DNA of 64,000 nt from the NCBI RefSeq assembly GCF_921293095.1, contig NC_060246.1, positions 84,627,030 through 84,691,029 on the forward strand. Direction: 5' to 3'. This DNA comes from Ischnura elegans. Taxonomy: Eukaryota; Arthropoda; Insecta; Odonata; Coenagrionidae. Each line of letters opens with the position of its first letter. Position 1 is the stretch's first letter. The notes under the pieces are model-generated. The model was not told the DNA's origin and did not search any database. It was given only the letters and a program-made list of their open reading frames with translations. Below are positions 45,980 through 58,700 of this stretch, piece after piece. The translations under genes were made by a program, and so were the position numbers.

Positions 45980-46683
45980 TTTACATGCCACAGTGGCAAT
46001 ATGTTATCAAAGTTATACTCTGAGAACTGCACACTCTGAACAAGTTAGTTGCATTGTGATGATCGGGCTACTTTCAACATTAAAAAAAAAAATGAAATTC
46101 AACATTTCATCACTGGCAGTTATGATACATATCTCTATGTGTAACTATGTGTAATTTAAGTTAAACACAGCAATTATTCCAATGAATGGCAGACAAATTT
46201 CATATTGATGAGCATTAAAATATTTTTTTCTGCCATTGGAAAATAACTTAACTAAAATAACAAATATACCTGGCAGTGATGAAGCAAAAATACCAAGCAT
46301 ATCCAAATAAGCAATACCTGCTAAATATTTTAAATATTCAAAGAAAGATTGAATTGAATAAGATTTTCAGATCAAGCAATCAGATCTCCTTATTAGAATA
46401 TAATAAAGACACTATTGGTATACACATACTGGTTCAATTTCAACTCGGATAATTTAACATAACCATACTTTCACCACTATTTTAACTTTTCAAAGGGATA
46501 TAAACAAAATGTAGCTGCAATAACAATATAGTATTTAAATCAAGGCAGCACCCTTACTGAGTCACTTGTAGGCCAGTCGGCCCTTGGTATATTAACTGCT
46601 GTTCCAGGGATGAAAATAATGCACATTAACACGGAAAGCACTTTTAAAAATCTCATTCAAATCATTTAGCCTTCTGGCACTAA

Positions 46684-46766
46684 TCACAGTTCGTACAATC
46701 CCTTTAGCTCCACTGGAATTTGATGCTTTCCACTCTGCTCAATCTTTTCAAATAAGCCTCTAACAA
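46684..46766 (-). CDS. RPAP3: RPAP3 last exon
   Basis: Acceptor TTTTAATTTTCAG on minus; two bases complete a Val codon, then VRGLFEKIEQSGKHQIPVEL, KGLYEL and TGA at 46686-46684. The A/G-L-F-x-x-I-x-x-S-G pattern is that of the RPAP3 C-terminus. Confidence 0.85.
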
Positions 46767-49700
46767 CTGAAAATTAAAAGAAATGAGAAGATTGTTAAGG
46801 GCATACAAAATGCATTTGGGACAATTTACCGTAATACTCCCAGTGATCCAAATGCTTTTATGTTCCATTCCGTAAGTGCCTCCACGAAATAGCATAATTC
46901 ATGTCAAATATTCCATGTTAGCAATAACATTTATTACCAACCATTCCTTGCCAGAAAAAAATATAGGTAATAGTGAGTATTCACAGAGTTACCAATGTTC
47001 AAATACTTTTCAATGTTGAATACAGAGAGGGATATACATGTGGAGGTTGCGTCCCCCCTTGCGGGACTACTCACATTGCCGAACAATGCAGAACCACAAA
47101 TATAACTTCATTATACTGTAAGATGACATTGTCATGTATGTATGTATATTCAGTTCAAATAAAAATTTCTTAAAGTTGGCATGTGACTAGATAATTTTTT
47201 ATTATCATGAAAGAAAAGGTAGCTTAAAATATCTATTGCACCCCCTCCCCTACAGTTTTTTCTGTATCTGCCTCTGATTAAATATAATGCATTATATACA
47301 TTTCACAAGGCAATTTCCACCAATTTTTTGAAATACACTTGAATTAAAAACTTCAAATAAATACGTCAGAATGCTATAGAATTATTTTGAGGTATAACTA
47401 GTAATAAGAGACAATGAAAGCAATACAATTAAATTAAAAACACATTTAAATATGTGACTTACCATCCTTTTCTGAAGGACTTAGAAAAAGGATAATAGCT
47501 TGAAACCTTGGCAGCTGACTGATACCAATCAAGAATTCCAAAAGAAGATTCTCATCATCAACGAAATGTAAATTTAGGCTTTCCAAGATGATTGAGAGCA
47601 TATCCCCATCCAGCTTCCCACCAATAACTGAAACAGGATATACATGATACTAAGAAACAAAGACATCCAAAGCAGAAAGCACACCAACAAAACAAAGGCA
47701 CACAAAGACAAACAAATTCAACTAAAGCATATACATATTGGTTAATAAGAGAGCATGGCAGAGCACCAATTATCCAACACTTGGTCAATCATTCTTTTGT
47801 AGATTCTGGATTGGGAGCATCCATTACATGACATGAGGTAATTTTGGTGATTTTGTACCCCCCTTTCCCTTTGTGAGATACTGTGAGGTTTGGCCCTCTA
47901 ATCTCAAGTGAGATTGTTCAAAATGAGTAAGAAATGAGTTCATTTTAAGTGTAAATAGGTTACTCTGTGCTTCATTGTGTAGGATTTATTAAAAAAAATT
48001 GTTTTATTATTATAGTTTATAAGATTAGGTCAGAAGTATTTTTGATTATTAAGATCGTAGTCTAGAATCACATTTTACACTGTTTCTTGAGGAAAAAAAA
48101 TTAAGTGATAATTTCAAGGACACCTCCCCTCTCCCCAGCGTGTGATTGGGCAAGAAGCAGCTTGACCCCCCCTCTAAATGCCTCACGTAATTAATGGATG
48201 TCCCCTCATTAGTCCAGTAGCCCCTCAAAATTCCAATCTCCTCACCAATTCTTCTTTTCCTACACTGCCCAGCTCCCTTCCTGTTAACATATTTGTTCAC
48301 TTAACCCATTAATCCCCAGCATTGCGTTAACGCAACATTATTGAATCCTAATTCTCAGAACAAGTTTCTACCTCAGAATCATTTTTATTCGATTTACTGA
48401 CTTTTTTAAATATCTCTAGTTCTAATTTTGTCATTTCCACCAACATTTTCATTTATGTATTTGTATGTTTATGACTGATGGCGTTTGGCATAAACATCGA
48501 TGCGCACATACGAGACACCCCAGGAAAAATGACATGACCCAGCATGTCCGTTAAAAGGCAGAATGGGGAATTTCCTCCGAAGGAATACTGATAACTCCCG
48601 GCAAAGATGTCGAGTGTGCAAATCGAGATAAAAAATTAAAGATGCAACACAAGTTTTAGAAATTACTTTTCTTGTATTTATTTACCGGAGTTTTCCCAGC
48701 GTTGCATATATGCAGCATTATGAAAATCATTTAAAATGATGTAAATATTGTTATTCCAAAAATTCATCTTATTTAGGCCAAAATAAATAGGAAAATGCGA
48801 AACAACCGAAGTCAAAAGCCCTACGTACAATTTGGGGAATAATGGGTTAATCAGACAGCAACCCTGGCAAAGTCAACAAAACTGCTCCACTTGGCCCACA
48901 TTAAAAGTTTTTTTACCATTGCAACTTTATAAGTAGAGTGACTTATGGTATTGTATTCTGGGGATCAACTGTAACGCTATTAGATACAATTTTCAAGATG
49001 CAAAAAAAAGATTATAAGATGTATAATGAGTAAGCCTTATACTTATTCTTGTAAACCCTTATTCAAAGAACTGAATTTGTTAACAGTGCCTTGTATATAT
49101 ATATACCAACTATGTTTACTGATAAAAGAGAATATTAATGATTTACCAATTAATAATGATGTACATGAGCACCTAACTAGGTCTCATCGCCACATCCATG
49201 TTACCCTCCATAAAAAACGTATAACAGCAAAAAGTCCTATTGCAATGGGATCAAAAATATTTAATTTCCTTCCCAAAAGTATTAATTTGATTAATTCTAA
49301 TAGGGAATTTAAATCTTCTTTAAAGAAATTTTTAATTAATAAGTGCTACTACAGTGTAAATGAATTTTTAAATGACAAATGAACTCTGACCATTTTTACA
49401 TTTTTAAGTGTTATGTTGATTACTTTGACGTGTCTTATATCTATGTTGTATTCATAAGATCCTTGGACAAATAAAAAATTTATTATTATTATTAGGGATA
49501 GGCCAGTTTGGTTCTTGAGTTCTCAGTTCCACAGCTTCTTGAGGTGAGAGCTGGAACCAGCAACAATAAGAATCGGTACCTAAATAATTGGCATGAGACC
49601 AGTTTGAACCTTTTTCATTAAGTTGAAGCTGAGGAAATGCTACAAGTAGAATTAAAGAATGTCGGTACGATCAAGTTTAGAGTAATGAGCCAAATGCCAT

Positions 49701-52700
49701 TTTAGTCACTTTGCATGCAGTTAAATCACATTATGTTATGTTTTAGATAGCTTCACTTCTTAACTGATCACAATTTTGACAAGTCTGAAAACTAGCAACT
49801 TTTTCTTCATTCAAGATCAATTACCAACAGTAACCATGAAAAATAAGGTTTCTTTTATGCTAGAAGGACAGGGATTGTTTGAAATTATCTAGCAGAGGTC
49901 AACAGTCAGCCACTTTGAAAAATGGATTGCACTTGTGCATGAAGATAGCTGCAAATGGAAGGCACTCATGTTACACACGCTATTTATCTTTTCTATCAGA
50001 TTTTCCCATGCAGTCCATAATTTCAAATAGTGTCCACGGCTTGAAGCACCAGGTAGCAGATGCTCTCTATGGGAGGGGTTGAAAAAGGAGAAAGCGATAC
50101 ACGGAATTGTTCAGAAGAAGAATGCCAGCCTACAAGAGCGGGATAAGGCATGCATAGAGAAGCTAAAACTCAACACAGCCAATATCACATAAGCGGCAAT
50201 AATAGTTTGCATCTAAGAAGATCAGAGTTCCCTTACCCTACCTACTAACTGCCCTGATCTATGGAATTATAATGACACTATCACAGATAAGATTAACATT
50301 CAGTCAAAAAATGCCTTTAGCTGTAGTAAATTGAGCATATATATATGTGCTGCATAATTGTGACAAAGCCATCCCTAGCTTTGATGCTTTTGACTGCCAC
50401 ATGAAAGGTCACCAGCTGCTTTCCTGCAGCAGGGAATCAACATTACAACAGTGCACCACAGCGAATTTCTTGTATCATACTCACTATTTGAGTGACTAAG
50501 GAGAGCAAGGGTTAATTTCTTATGTGACCATACTTTATAAGTTTAAATCAGAGATAGATGAAGACATTTGATTGGGATTTGGTCTGGTCAGGCGGTCAAT
50601 ATCATCTACTTTGAGCTGAAGCTTAGGGAAGAGGATATCAAAATTCTGTGGAGTGATCTTACTATGGTAAAGACACATTTCGAGCAAATTGCTATAATGC
50701 TGCTCCGCTCCAGTATTTTGGAGTCTCTATGAGGTAACTTTGTTCCAGAAATTCTAATGCCACTCGGAAGTGTGTATTTTCCAATAGGCATTTCTCATAA
50801 TTAATCGTATCTAAATATAATGGAGGATTACTCGCATATAAAGGTAATGCGATATTAAATTTCAATTCACCTTGTGTGTATTTGTTGATTGCATTTTTGT
50901 GTTTATATTTGGAATATGTCACTTTATAAAGAAATACTGGATTCTTAGCTTAATGTAAACCCTCTAAAAGTATAGAAATTTTCATCAATATGTCCAAAAC
51001 CATTTCAACGATAATAACAATGATTTAATTTTTAGATTAAAAATTAAATCATTGTTACGTGTCGTGTTGTTACGTGTTGATATTTCAACTGAACAAATCT
51101 CGAATTTTCAAAACCCAAACCCAGAAAATAAGCTTAATTCTTCATTCTGTACGTAGATGACTTCTCAGAATTGAAAACCAATTGCTTAAGAAGGAAAACA
51201 TTGTGAATGACAATAACAAAAATAATTTATTGACACTATGCATAATGATGGTTAACTTAAAGCATAAAAGACCATAGCTTGACAAATGAAAATTTGTTTC
51301 ATCGATAATCCTGTGAAACTTACTACAAATTTCAAACTTTTTCCACAGTACATGACTGTTCTGTCCTGAAAATATGCTCTCCGCTCAGTTCAAAGTAACC
51401 ATTAATGGATTAATTGAGAACAATTCGAATTTTGTGGGCATTGCACAGGTAAAACAATACAAAATGTAGATAGAGAATTAAGAGATAAATTAAGGGAGTC
51501 AAAAAGCAAGTCCTCTCCTGAATAAATTCCCAAATTCTTCACTGGCAATTAGATGAATAAAAGTGCACTAGCAAAAACTTCAAATCTATCTTAGAACAAA
51601 ATTCAGCCATGATATTTTGGTAGAGGAAAATAATGGAATTATGATATTTATAGCAAATTCTTTGTCTAAAAATAGAGGTAGAGTTTGTTATTATCAGTGG
51701 CATAGCCAGGGTTTTTTATATTTTGGGGGGGTTCAGGCCCCCCAAAATATAAAAATGCCATTATTTTTCTTTATAAGAGAAAACAAAATATTGAAATATC
51801 ATGAATTTACAAAATATTTCTTTAACAAATTAAGTTTTTTTGATTATGAAAAGGGTTTAAATTAGTTAGAAATCCTCTACTTAGTACTGTATTTCAAAAA
51901 TTTCCCCCCTGGTTTGGACCCCCCCGGAATGAAATTCCTGGCTACGTCACTGGTTGTTATAATAATATGGTTGAAAAATGCCTTTGAAAGAAAAAAGAAA
52001 AATACCTTTGGATAAATTGGATGGACTAATCCTTTTCAAAAGCCTGGCATGCTTACTATAGTCAGAGTCATCAGAAATTTGATTCCAAATTTTAAGGAAA
52101 GTGTAGGGTGAATTAGAAGAGTCCATGTCTAATTCCTTCTCACAGTCATCATCCTTAGAAATTTCCTGTAATAAAAACATACTCTTTTAATAACCATCAA
52201 CTTAAAATACATAATAAATATTTTCAAGACAGCTAGAGTACCCATAATAACAATGGAGTAGATTCTTTCATGAAAGAAATCAAGATACCCATTGCTTAAT
52301 ATTCATAAGCTCAGCTTGTTACATTCTGGACCTCAAAATTATTATCCGTGGTTGACTTACCACCCTGAAAACTTGAATGTGACACTTAGTATTACTTTTG
52401 GATTATATAATATTTCATATTTCTCTACTTTAGCTCATCAGCAAGGACCAAGTGATCATTGAACATTTACATCTGCTTTGATTTAGAGATGGTTAGAGTT
52501 GTCCCACTGCTTAGGGGTAAGTTTTAATCAGTGCATGACAGGGGTGGGAGTTTGCAAGTTCTTCTCGTCTGAGACGAGGAATAAAGGTGCACAGGATAGA
52601 TTTCTGCTAGAGTATTTGTGCGCAATTATTATATAACAGGGTTCCCACTAAATTATAAAATTCACGGTTTCTTCCAGGTTTTCAGGCTCTAAATGTCGTC

Positions 52701-55700
52701 AAAGTCACGGTCTGTTGATAAGCCATTTTAGACAGAGATATTGATGACATACCAATCACAGGCCGCACGCTAACTAAAAATTTATCAAAAGCGACAGATG
52801 CCGTGAATGCAAATGCAGCAATGGAGGTGCTCTCTCTCATGACGTCACCTATCGATATCAAAATTCAGGTCCGGCTGAAGGCTGTCAGTGGGAAAATGGA
52901 GGGGGCAGGGTAGTAGGGAAGTGAAGAAGTGCCCGATTTTTCGCCAGAGTTAATGAACACTTTGTTTACCGGTCTTCCAATCACAGGCTCAAGATCAATG
53001 TGTCGTCATGGCACACGGACCAATAATTGCGCTTCGAATATAGGTGTGGAGATAAATGAGTGGACAGTGTTTGCGCGTGACTGACCTTGAAACGTGATCG
53101 ACCTATCGATTTTTCTTTTGCTCTGTCAATCGTAGTTCTACAATCAGGTTTGAGAGATTTTTAAAGTTTTATGACGAAATTCACGGCTTTTTCCAGATTT
53201 TTTCATGGCAGACAAAATTCACGGCTTATTCAAGTTTTTAAGGTTTTCACGGCTGAGTGGGAACTATGCATAAACCATGCATCACATTTCTATCATCACC
53301 GTCAAAAACTAGCTACCAATAAGCCACTTTGGTAAGCTGCATTTTGGCTATTTCAAGAAGATTTGCCGGCCTCGGTGGCGGCGGGGTAAAGTCCTCGCCT
53401 GCCAAACCGAAGGTCGCGGGTTCGAGTCCCGCCTGGGTAAGTTACCCTTATCAAGGGCATGGATGTTTGTGATTATCCTTCATTGTTAATCGTTAATTCC
53501 CCATTGTAAAGGCCGTAAATGCGCTGCTTATGGGGTAGTGGAAATAAATAAATAAATAAGTGAGGAAGAGAAGAAGGCACGAGGTTCCACTGGAGGGGAG
53601 TGAAACATGGAATGGAGGGGTTGCAACACAAGGAAGGGAATGGAAGTGGGCTGAATTGAAGAGATATTTTGGATATTCTAGAGTTTTTTTATTAGGGGCC
53701 ACTTAACCCCTTCACTGCTGTGAACGTACCTGGTTCGCACGGCAGGCTGCTGTGAACATACCTTTTCTCCCTCCCTACCATATGCTCAGCACTTTAGCCG
53801 CATGTGAGGTGTAGGTTTTCGGAGATTGAGCAGCAGTGAAAGGGTTAAACACAGGATTGTCAATATCAGGAAGTTTAGAGTGGTGGATTTTTTTATGACC
53901 TCTGTAAGTAACACACTCACTATATCCTTCAATTTTCTCCTTATTTTTAATCTACTTGATGAAATACTGAGTAAAATCTAATACATTTTTGCATCATTGG
54001 TCTTATTCGGTGCCTCCAAAATCAACTAATACTGAATGCCAACAAGTCTGGTCTAATACACTTCACCACTAAGAACAAAGCCCCTGCTCCGATCTCCGTG
54101 GACATTGATGGTAACTGTATCCCGCAAATCCTCACTACACAATTTCTTGGACTAACATTGACCCATACCATTTCTTGGGATGAACACATAAACAAACTTC
54201 GTAGTAAGCTAAACTCATTATGCTTTCTTATAAGAAGCATAAGGAGGACAGTAAGTCCTGAAGTACTGCTAGACATTTACCATGGTGAATTTTATACGCA
54301 AGTGATGTTTAGCATCCTGTTTTGGGGTTCCTCTCCCCATGCAGACATTATCTTCAAGATACAAATACGTGTAATAAGACTTATGTGCAACGTTCCAGTG
54401 CATACACCATGTCTCCTGCTGTTTAAGAGACTTCCGTTACTGCCAATTCCTAGTGTTTATATGTATGCTGTTTGTGTCTGTCCAAAAAAATCTAGTAGGC
54501 TATGTGACAAATGATAGGATTCATAACTATAATACCAGAAAGCATAAGGATTTTCACCCAAATTTTGTTAGGACTACTAATGCAAAGCATGGACCAATGT
54601 CCATGGGGTTAAATATTTACAATCATTTACCCCAGGACCTCAAAATTAAGAGAGGTACTGCAGTATTTAGGAAAAAGGCATTGAACTTTTTCCGCTCCAA
54701 AATGTTTTACTCTTTAAAAGAATTCTTTGATTCAAATTTTTAAAGGAGTGGAATGAGTGATTAATTTTAGTTATATATACCATTTTTTAATATGTATTTT
54801 ACCATGTATGTACCATGTATTTTATATTATCTTGTACATGCACTTTGTGTAATTCATTGACATGCCTTATATTGATGCACAATGCTGTTATCAATCTCTG
54901 GGCAAATAAATAAATAAATAAAATATTCACCCAATCGTCATGCCTATGAAAACATTAAATACTGTACATTTTTAAACTTTACACTTTCTTCTTCTATAAT
55001 CACCCTACATAGTGATCAATATCACAAGACTATCTCTATGATTGTGTCCTTAGGTAACACAACACAAGATGCAAAGGAAAACCACCACAGATTGACAAAC
55101 ATGGGAAGGGTCAACGGGTGTCATATACACAATGAAATATACACAATGCAAATATTTCAATGGATGAGATAAAAGCTGAAAGACAAGAATGGCTGAATCT
55201 TGAATTTATATTAAATGAGAAATTCTTTCTTACCATGGGTTGGTCTTTTGAGCACTGCATTTCCACATCACAATCTACAGAATTATCCCCAGCATTATCT
55301 ATATTTGCACCACTGGTTGCAACAGCTGATGAATAACCACCAGTCAACAATGGCATATCCCTAAGAGGCTGCTGCACCGATGGACTGCATGGAAAATCAC
55401 ATATTCACAAGCAAAAATATGTAATTACACTAAACATCCATAAGCATAATTAAAGATACACGACTATGTTTAACATTAAAAATACAGCAAATAAAGACCT
55501 AAGGATTACCGTTTTCAGACAAGAAATTATTTCTAGTAAAGGCAAGGAGGACACACAATGAATGTAACAATCCATAATCAGTTTGATGATCTGAGAAACG
55601 TTAAAAACTTTACAAATAAGTACAGCAATTATATTCAGAGAGAGCAAGAAATTTTTAGGCAAAAAATTATAGCACATGATTAAAGTCAACATGAAAAAAA

Positions 55701-58700
55701 TATTACAACTTTAAATTCAATGTCGAGTCGCAATTTTCAATGAATATTATCAACTGTTCATAAAAATAAGAAGCAAAGCAAAGAAGTCAAGTATAGTGGC
55801 ATTTTATAAAGTCCAATTATGGTGGAAATTTCACCCAACAGAATAAAGTAACATACAGTGAGTCCTCGTTCTACGTCACCCCGTTTAACGTCATTTCGCG
55901 ATAACGTCACGAAAATTTTGAGACCGTCATTCGTTCATCGCACCTTCGCTTCGCGATAACGTCAAAGCTTTTAAATTTCGCGCGAGAAAAAACGCGAAGC
56001 GGCGGGTGTTGCAGGTTGTTCGTTTTGTGGGCGGTAATGCAGTCAGTCTAAGCAAAGTGTAAAACGGTGTGTTTATTCTTAATTGCGATTACGGTTTTAG
56101 CAAAAATTTCTGCAAAATGAATTCTTGCGTAGGTGCGCAAGGTTTTACTTGACATAATGGTTTTCAGGAACCTAAAAAGTGATTTCAAGGCATTTTTTCC
56201 GGTAGAACTCGGAGTTTTTGTCATCACTTTTTTCGCCATTTTCACAATAATTTTGGTTCCTGTAACTGCGACGATGTTTTAGCGATGATGATGCCCAGGC
56301 GACGCTCGCCCGGGCGACCACCATAGCAAAGCCGAAAAGCAATTGCTGGAAGATACAAAAATGGAGAAGGATTTACGTCACTGCTGCTATTGTAGTCGAT
56401 GAAGACAGGAACTCGCATTTATGCCATAGTTTGGCATTCCCACCGTGCAAAATGCCCCAGATATGATACGCTAACATTTTTTTTGCGTAGGAATTGTGAG
56501 GTCTAGGAGCCGATATTCACTTCTCACATTGTTTCTTATGGGATATTATGCTTCGATTAACGTCATTTCGTTTATCGTCACATTTTTCAGGAACGGTAAG
56601 TGACGTTAAACGAGGACTCACTGTATGTACTCTATTATATTCATGGATTGTGGTGTGCAATTCAATTAAAGCACTTTGACCCCTAAGCAAACCAAATCCA
56701 TTCTAGTTACATATGGGAACCTAAAAACATTATTAAGAATGAGAAAGTAAGAAATGTGATTTATATGATATAAGCTTTTGTAGCCATTATGAACTAACCT
56801 GCTGCCATCATTGGAGCCACTATCCGTACTATTCCTATTTGAGGCTTTGTTCCCTTGACTACAGGAGTATTTATTAGCTACTTGAACACAGCTTTTTCCA
56901 GGATCCTGTAAAATAAATATTTTCGAGCTTAGTACAGTAAGAATGAAACAAACATGCATCTCAAACACACAATTTGTCATTTCATAAGATAAATTATTCC
57001 AACACTTTCCAATTCAAGATCTAATGTGATTTGATACATAACTAATTCAATAGCAGAAGGGCAAATGGCTGCATATTAGGCCGAGCCCATATTATTGAGA
57101 GTTTTTCAAAAGCTATATATTCCTTGCCTCAAAATGACCAGAATGAATTTTGTACTCATGAGTTAAATTAAGGTGACTTTAGAATCATGGGAACCCGTGC
57201 TCCACGGGCTCAAAGTACTGAGGCCCCAAAATTTTTTTTTTTGGGCTGAATAACCCCTATCCTAATGAAAACCATGAACATAAATCCTTTATGGACTAAA
57301 CTTTTGTTAATTTTGACACAGGTATCACCAAGCCTTAATGAGACATGGTCCCCCAGCCAATCTTATTGGCCATCCCAAGAGTGCTACCCTGCACCGCAGA
57401 GGTACGGCACATTTTCATTTCACTGTTAGATAGTTCCATTCCACCTCATCCCTTCTACCAGTAATGTCAATGCTCCTGGTGCAAATGATACAATCTTAAA
57501 TTTTGTAGTTTGTTCAATTTTTTCAATGCTGATGCTTGCATCTGACTGACGTTCATACTTACTTTGTTAACCTGTCACTATGTCTGTTCAGTGGAGGCCA
57601 GTGTATGGGCTACATATTGTTGTTAACACCTAGAGCAACCGATAGTGGAATGGCTTTGGGGGAATGAGTTACTGTGGCCCCATGCTACCATTATGTTATT
57701 TGAAAAAGTGCTTGAGAATGTGTCAATTAATAAATATGGAGAATGACTGAAGATAATGATAATATTCTTTGGACGAGTCCATACCGGTGGTTTACCCTTT
57801 GGGAAATCAGTCCTGATGAGTAATGCTAATAATAATGTGAAAATTCTAAAATTCTTACCCAGTGACGTCATGGCAAAATTAGCAGTGCCGGAACGCACTT
57901 TCCTTAGCTTTTTTTAGAAGTGAAATATTACTCTGTGTGTTTTTTTATCACAAGTTATGATTTACATTTAATTTCATTTTTTTGTTCAGGTTACAAATGT
58001 ATACATTAGAAATTTTGAGGCAACAAAATTCATATAAATGTTATTTGACTAATATGTCTTTTGTCAACCAATGCCAGAACCACATTCCGGCACCATGACA
58101 CCACTCTGCAGCTCGCAAATTTCAGCCTTCAATTGATGAGTAATTGTACAGAGAGATGTATGAAACTATGTAAAGATTTCATTAAAAGCTGAAGGAAAAG
58201 AACTTTCAAAATTTATTTTTTCAGATTAAAAGAGAGAGACATACGGGTCAATGCCGTGTGACGTAGTGGAGATTGCCTCGACGTTTCGTGACCGACTGCT
58301 GGTCACTTCTTCAAGTGTATGATGCTGGGATTTGGTTTTTTGCTGCCTTTTTATTTCAGGTGGGAGCGGTGGGCGGAGGGCGTGAGGAGTGAGTCCTCGC
58401 AGTCCCCCTTCAGTCCTCAGGCAGCAAAAAATCAAATCCCAGCATCATTCCCTTGAAGAAGTGACCAGCAGTCGGTCACGAAACGTTGGGGCAATCTCCA
58501 CTATGTCACACGGGATACACCCGTATGTCTCTCTCTTTAAATCACCATGAGCCGCGATAGCTTCAATCTAGAAATTTATTATTAAAGGTTAATTTTCATT
58601 ATAGCTGGAACCCTAACATACATACGGCACTTTAAATGACAAATGCTGATTTTTGGGGAAAATTAGGGTTAACTGAGTGTGTGCTTTATTTTGGTTCTTC

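Noticed and set aside
53365-53440. A tRNA gene, because of the canonical B box
   Set aside because: The sequence does not fold into a full cloverleaf with an anticodon arm and continues into a SINE body with an AAATA tail.
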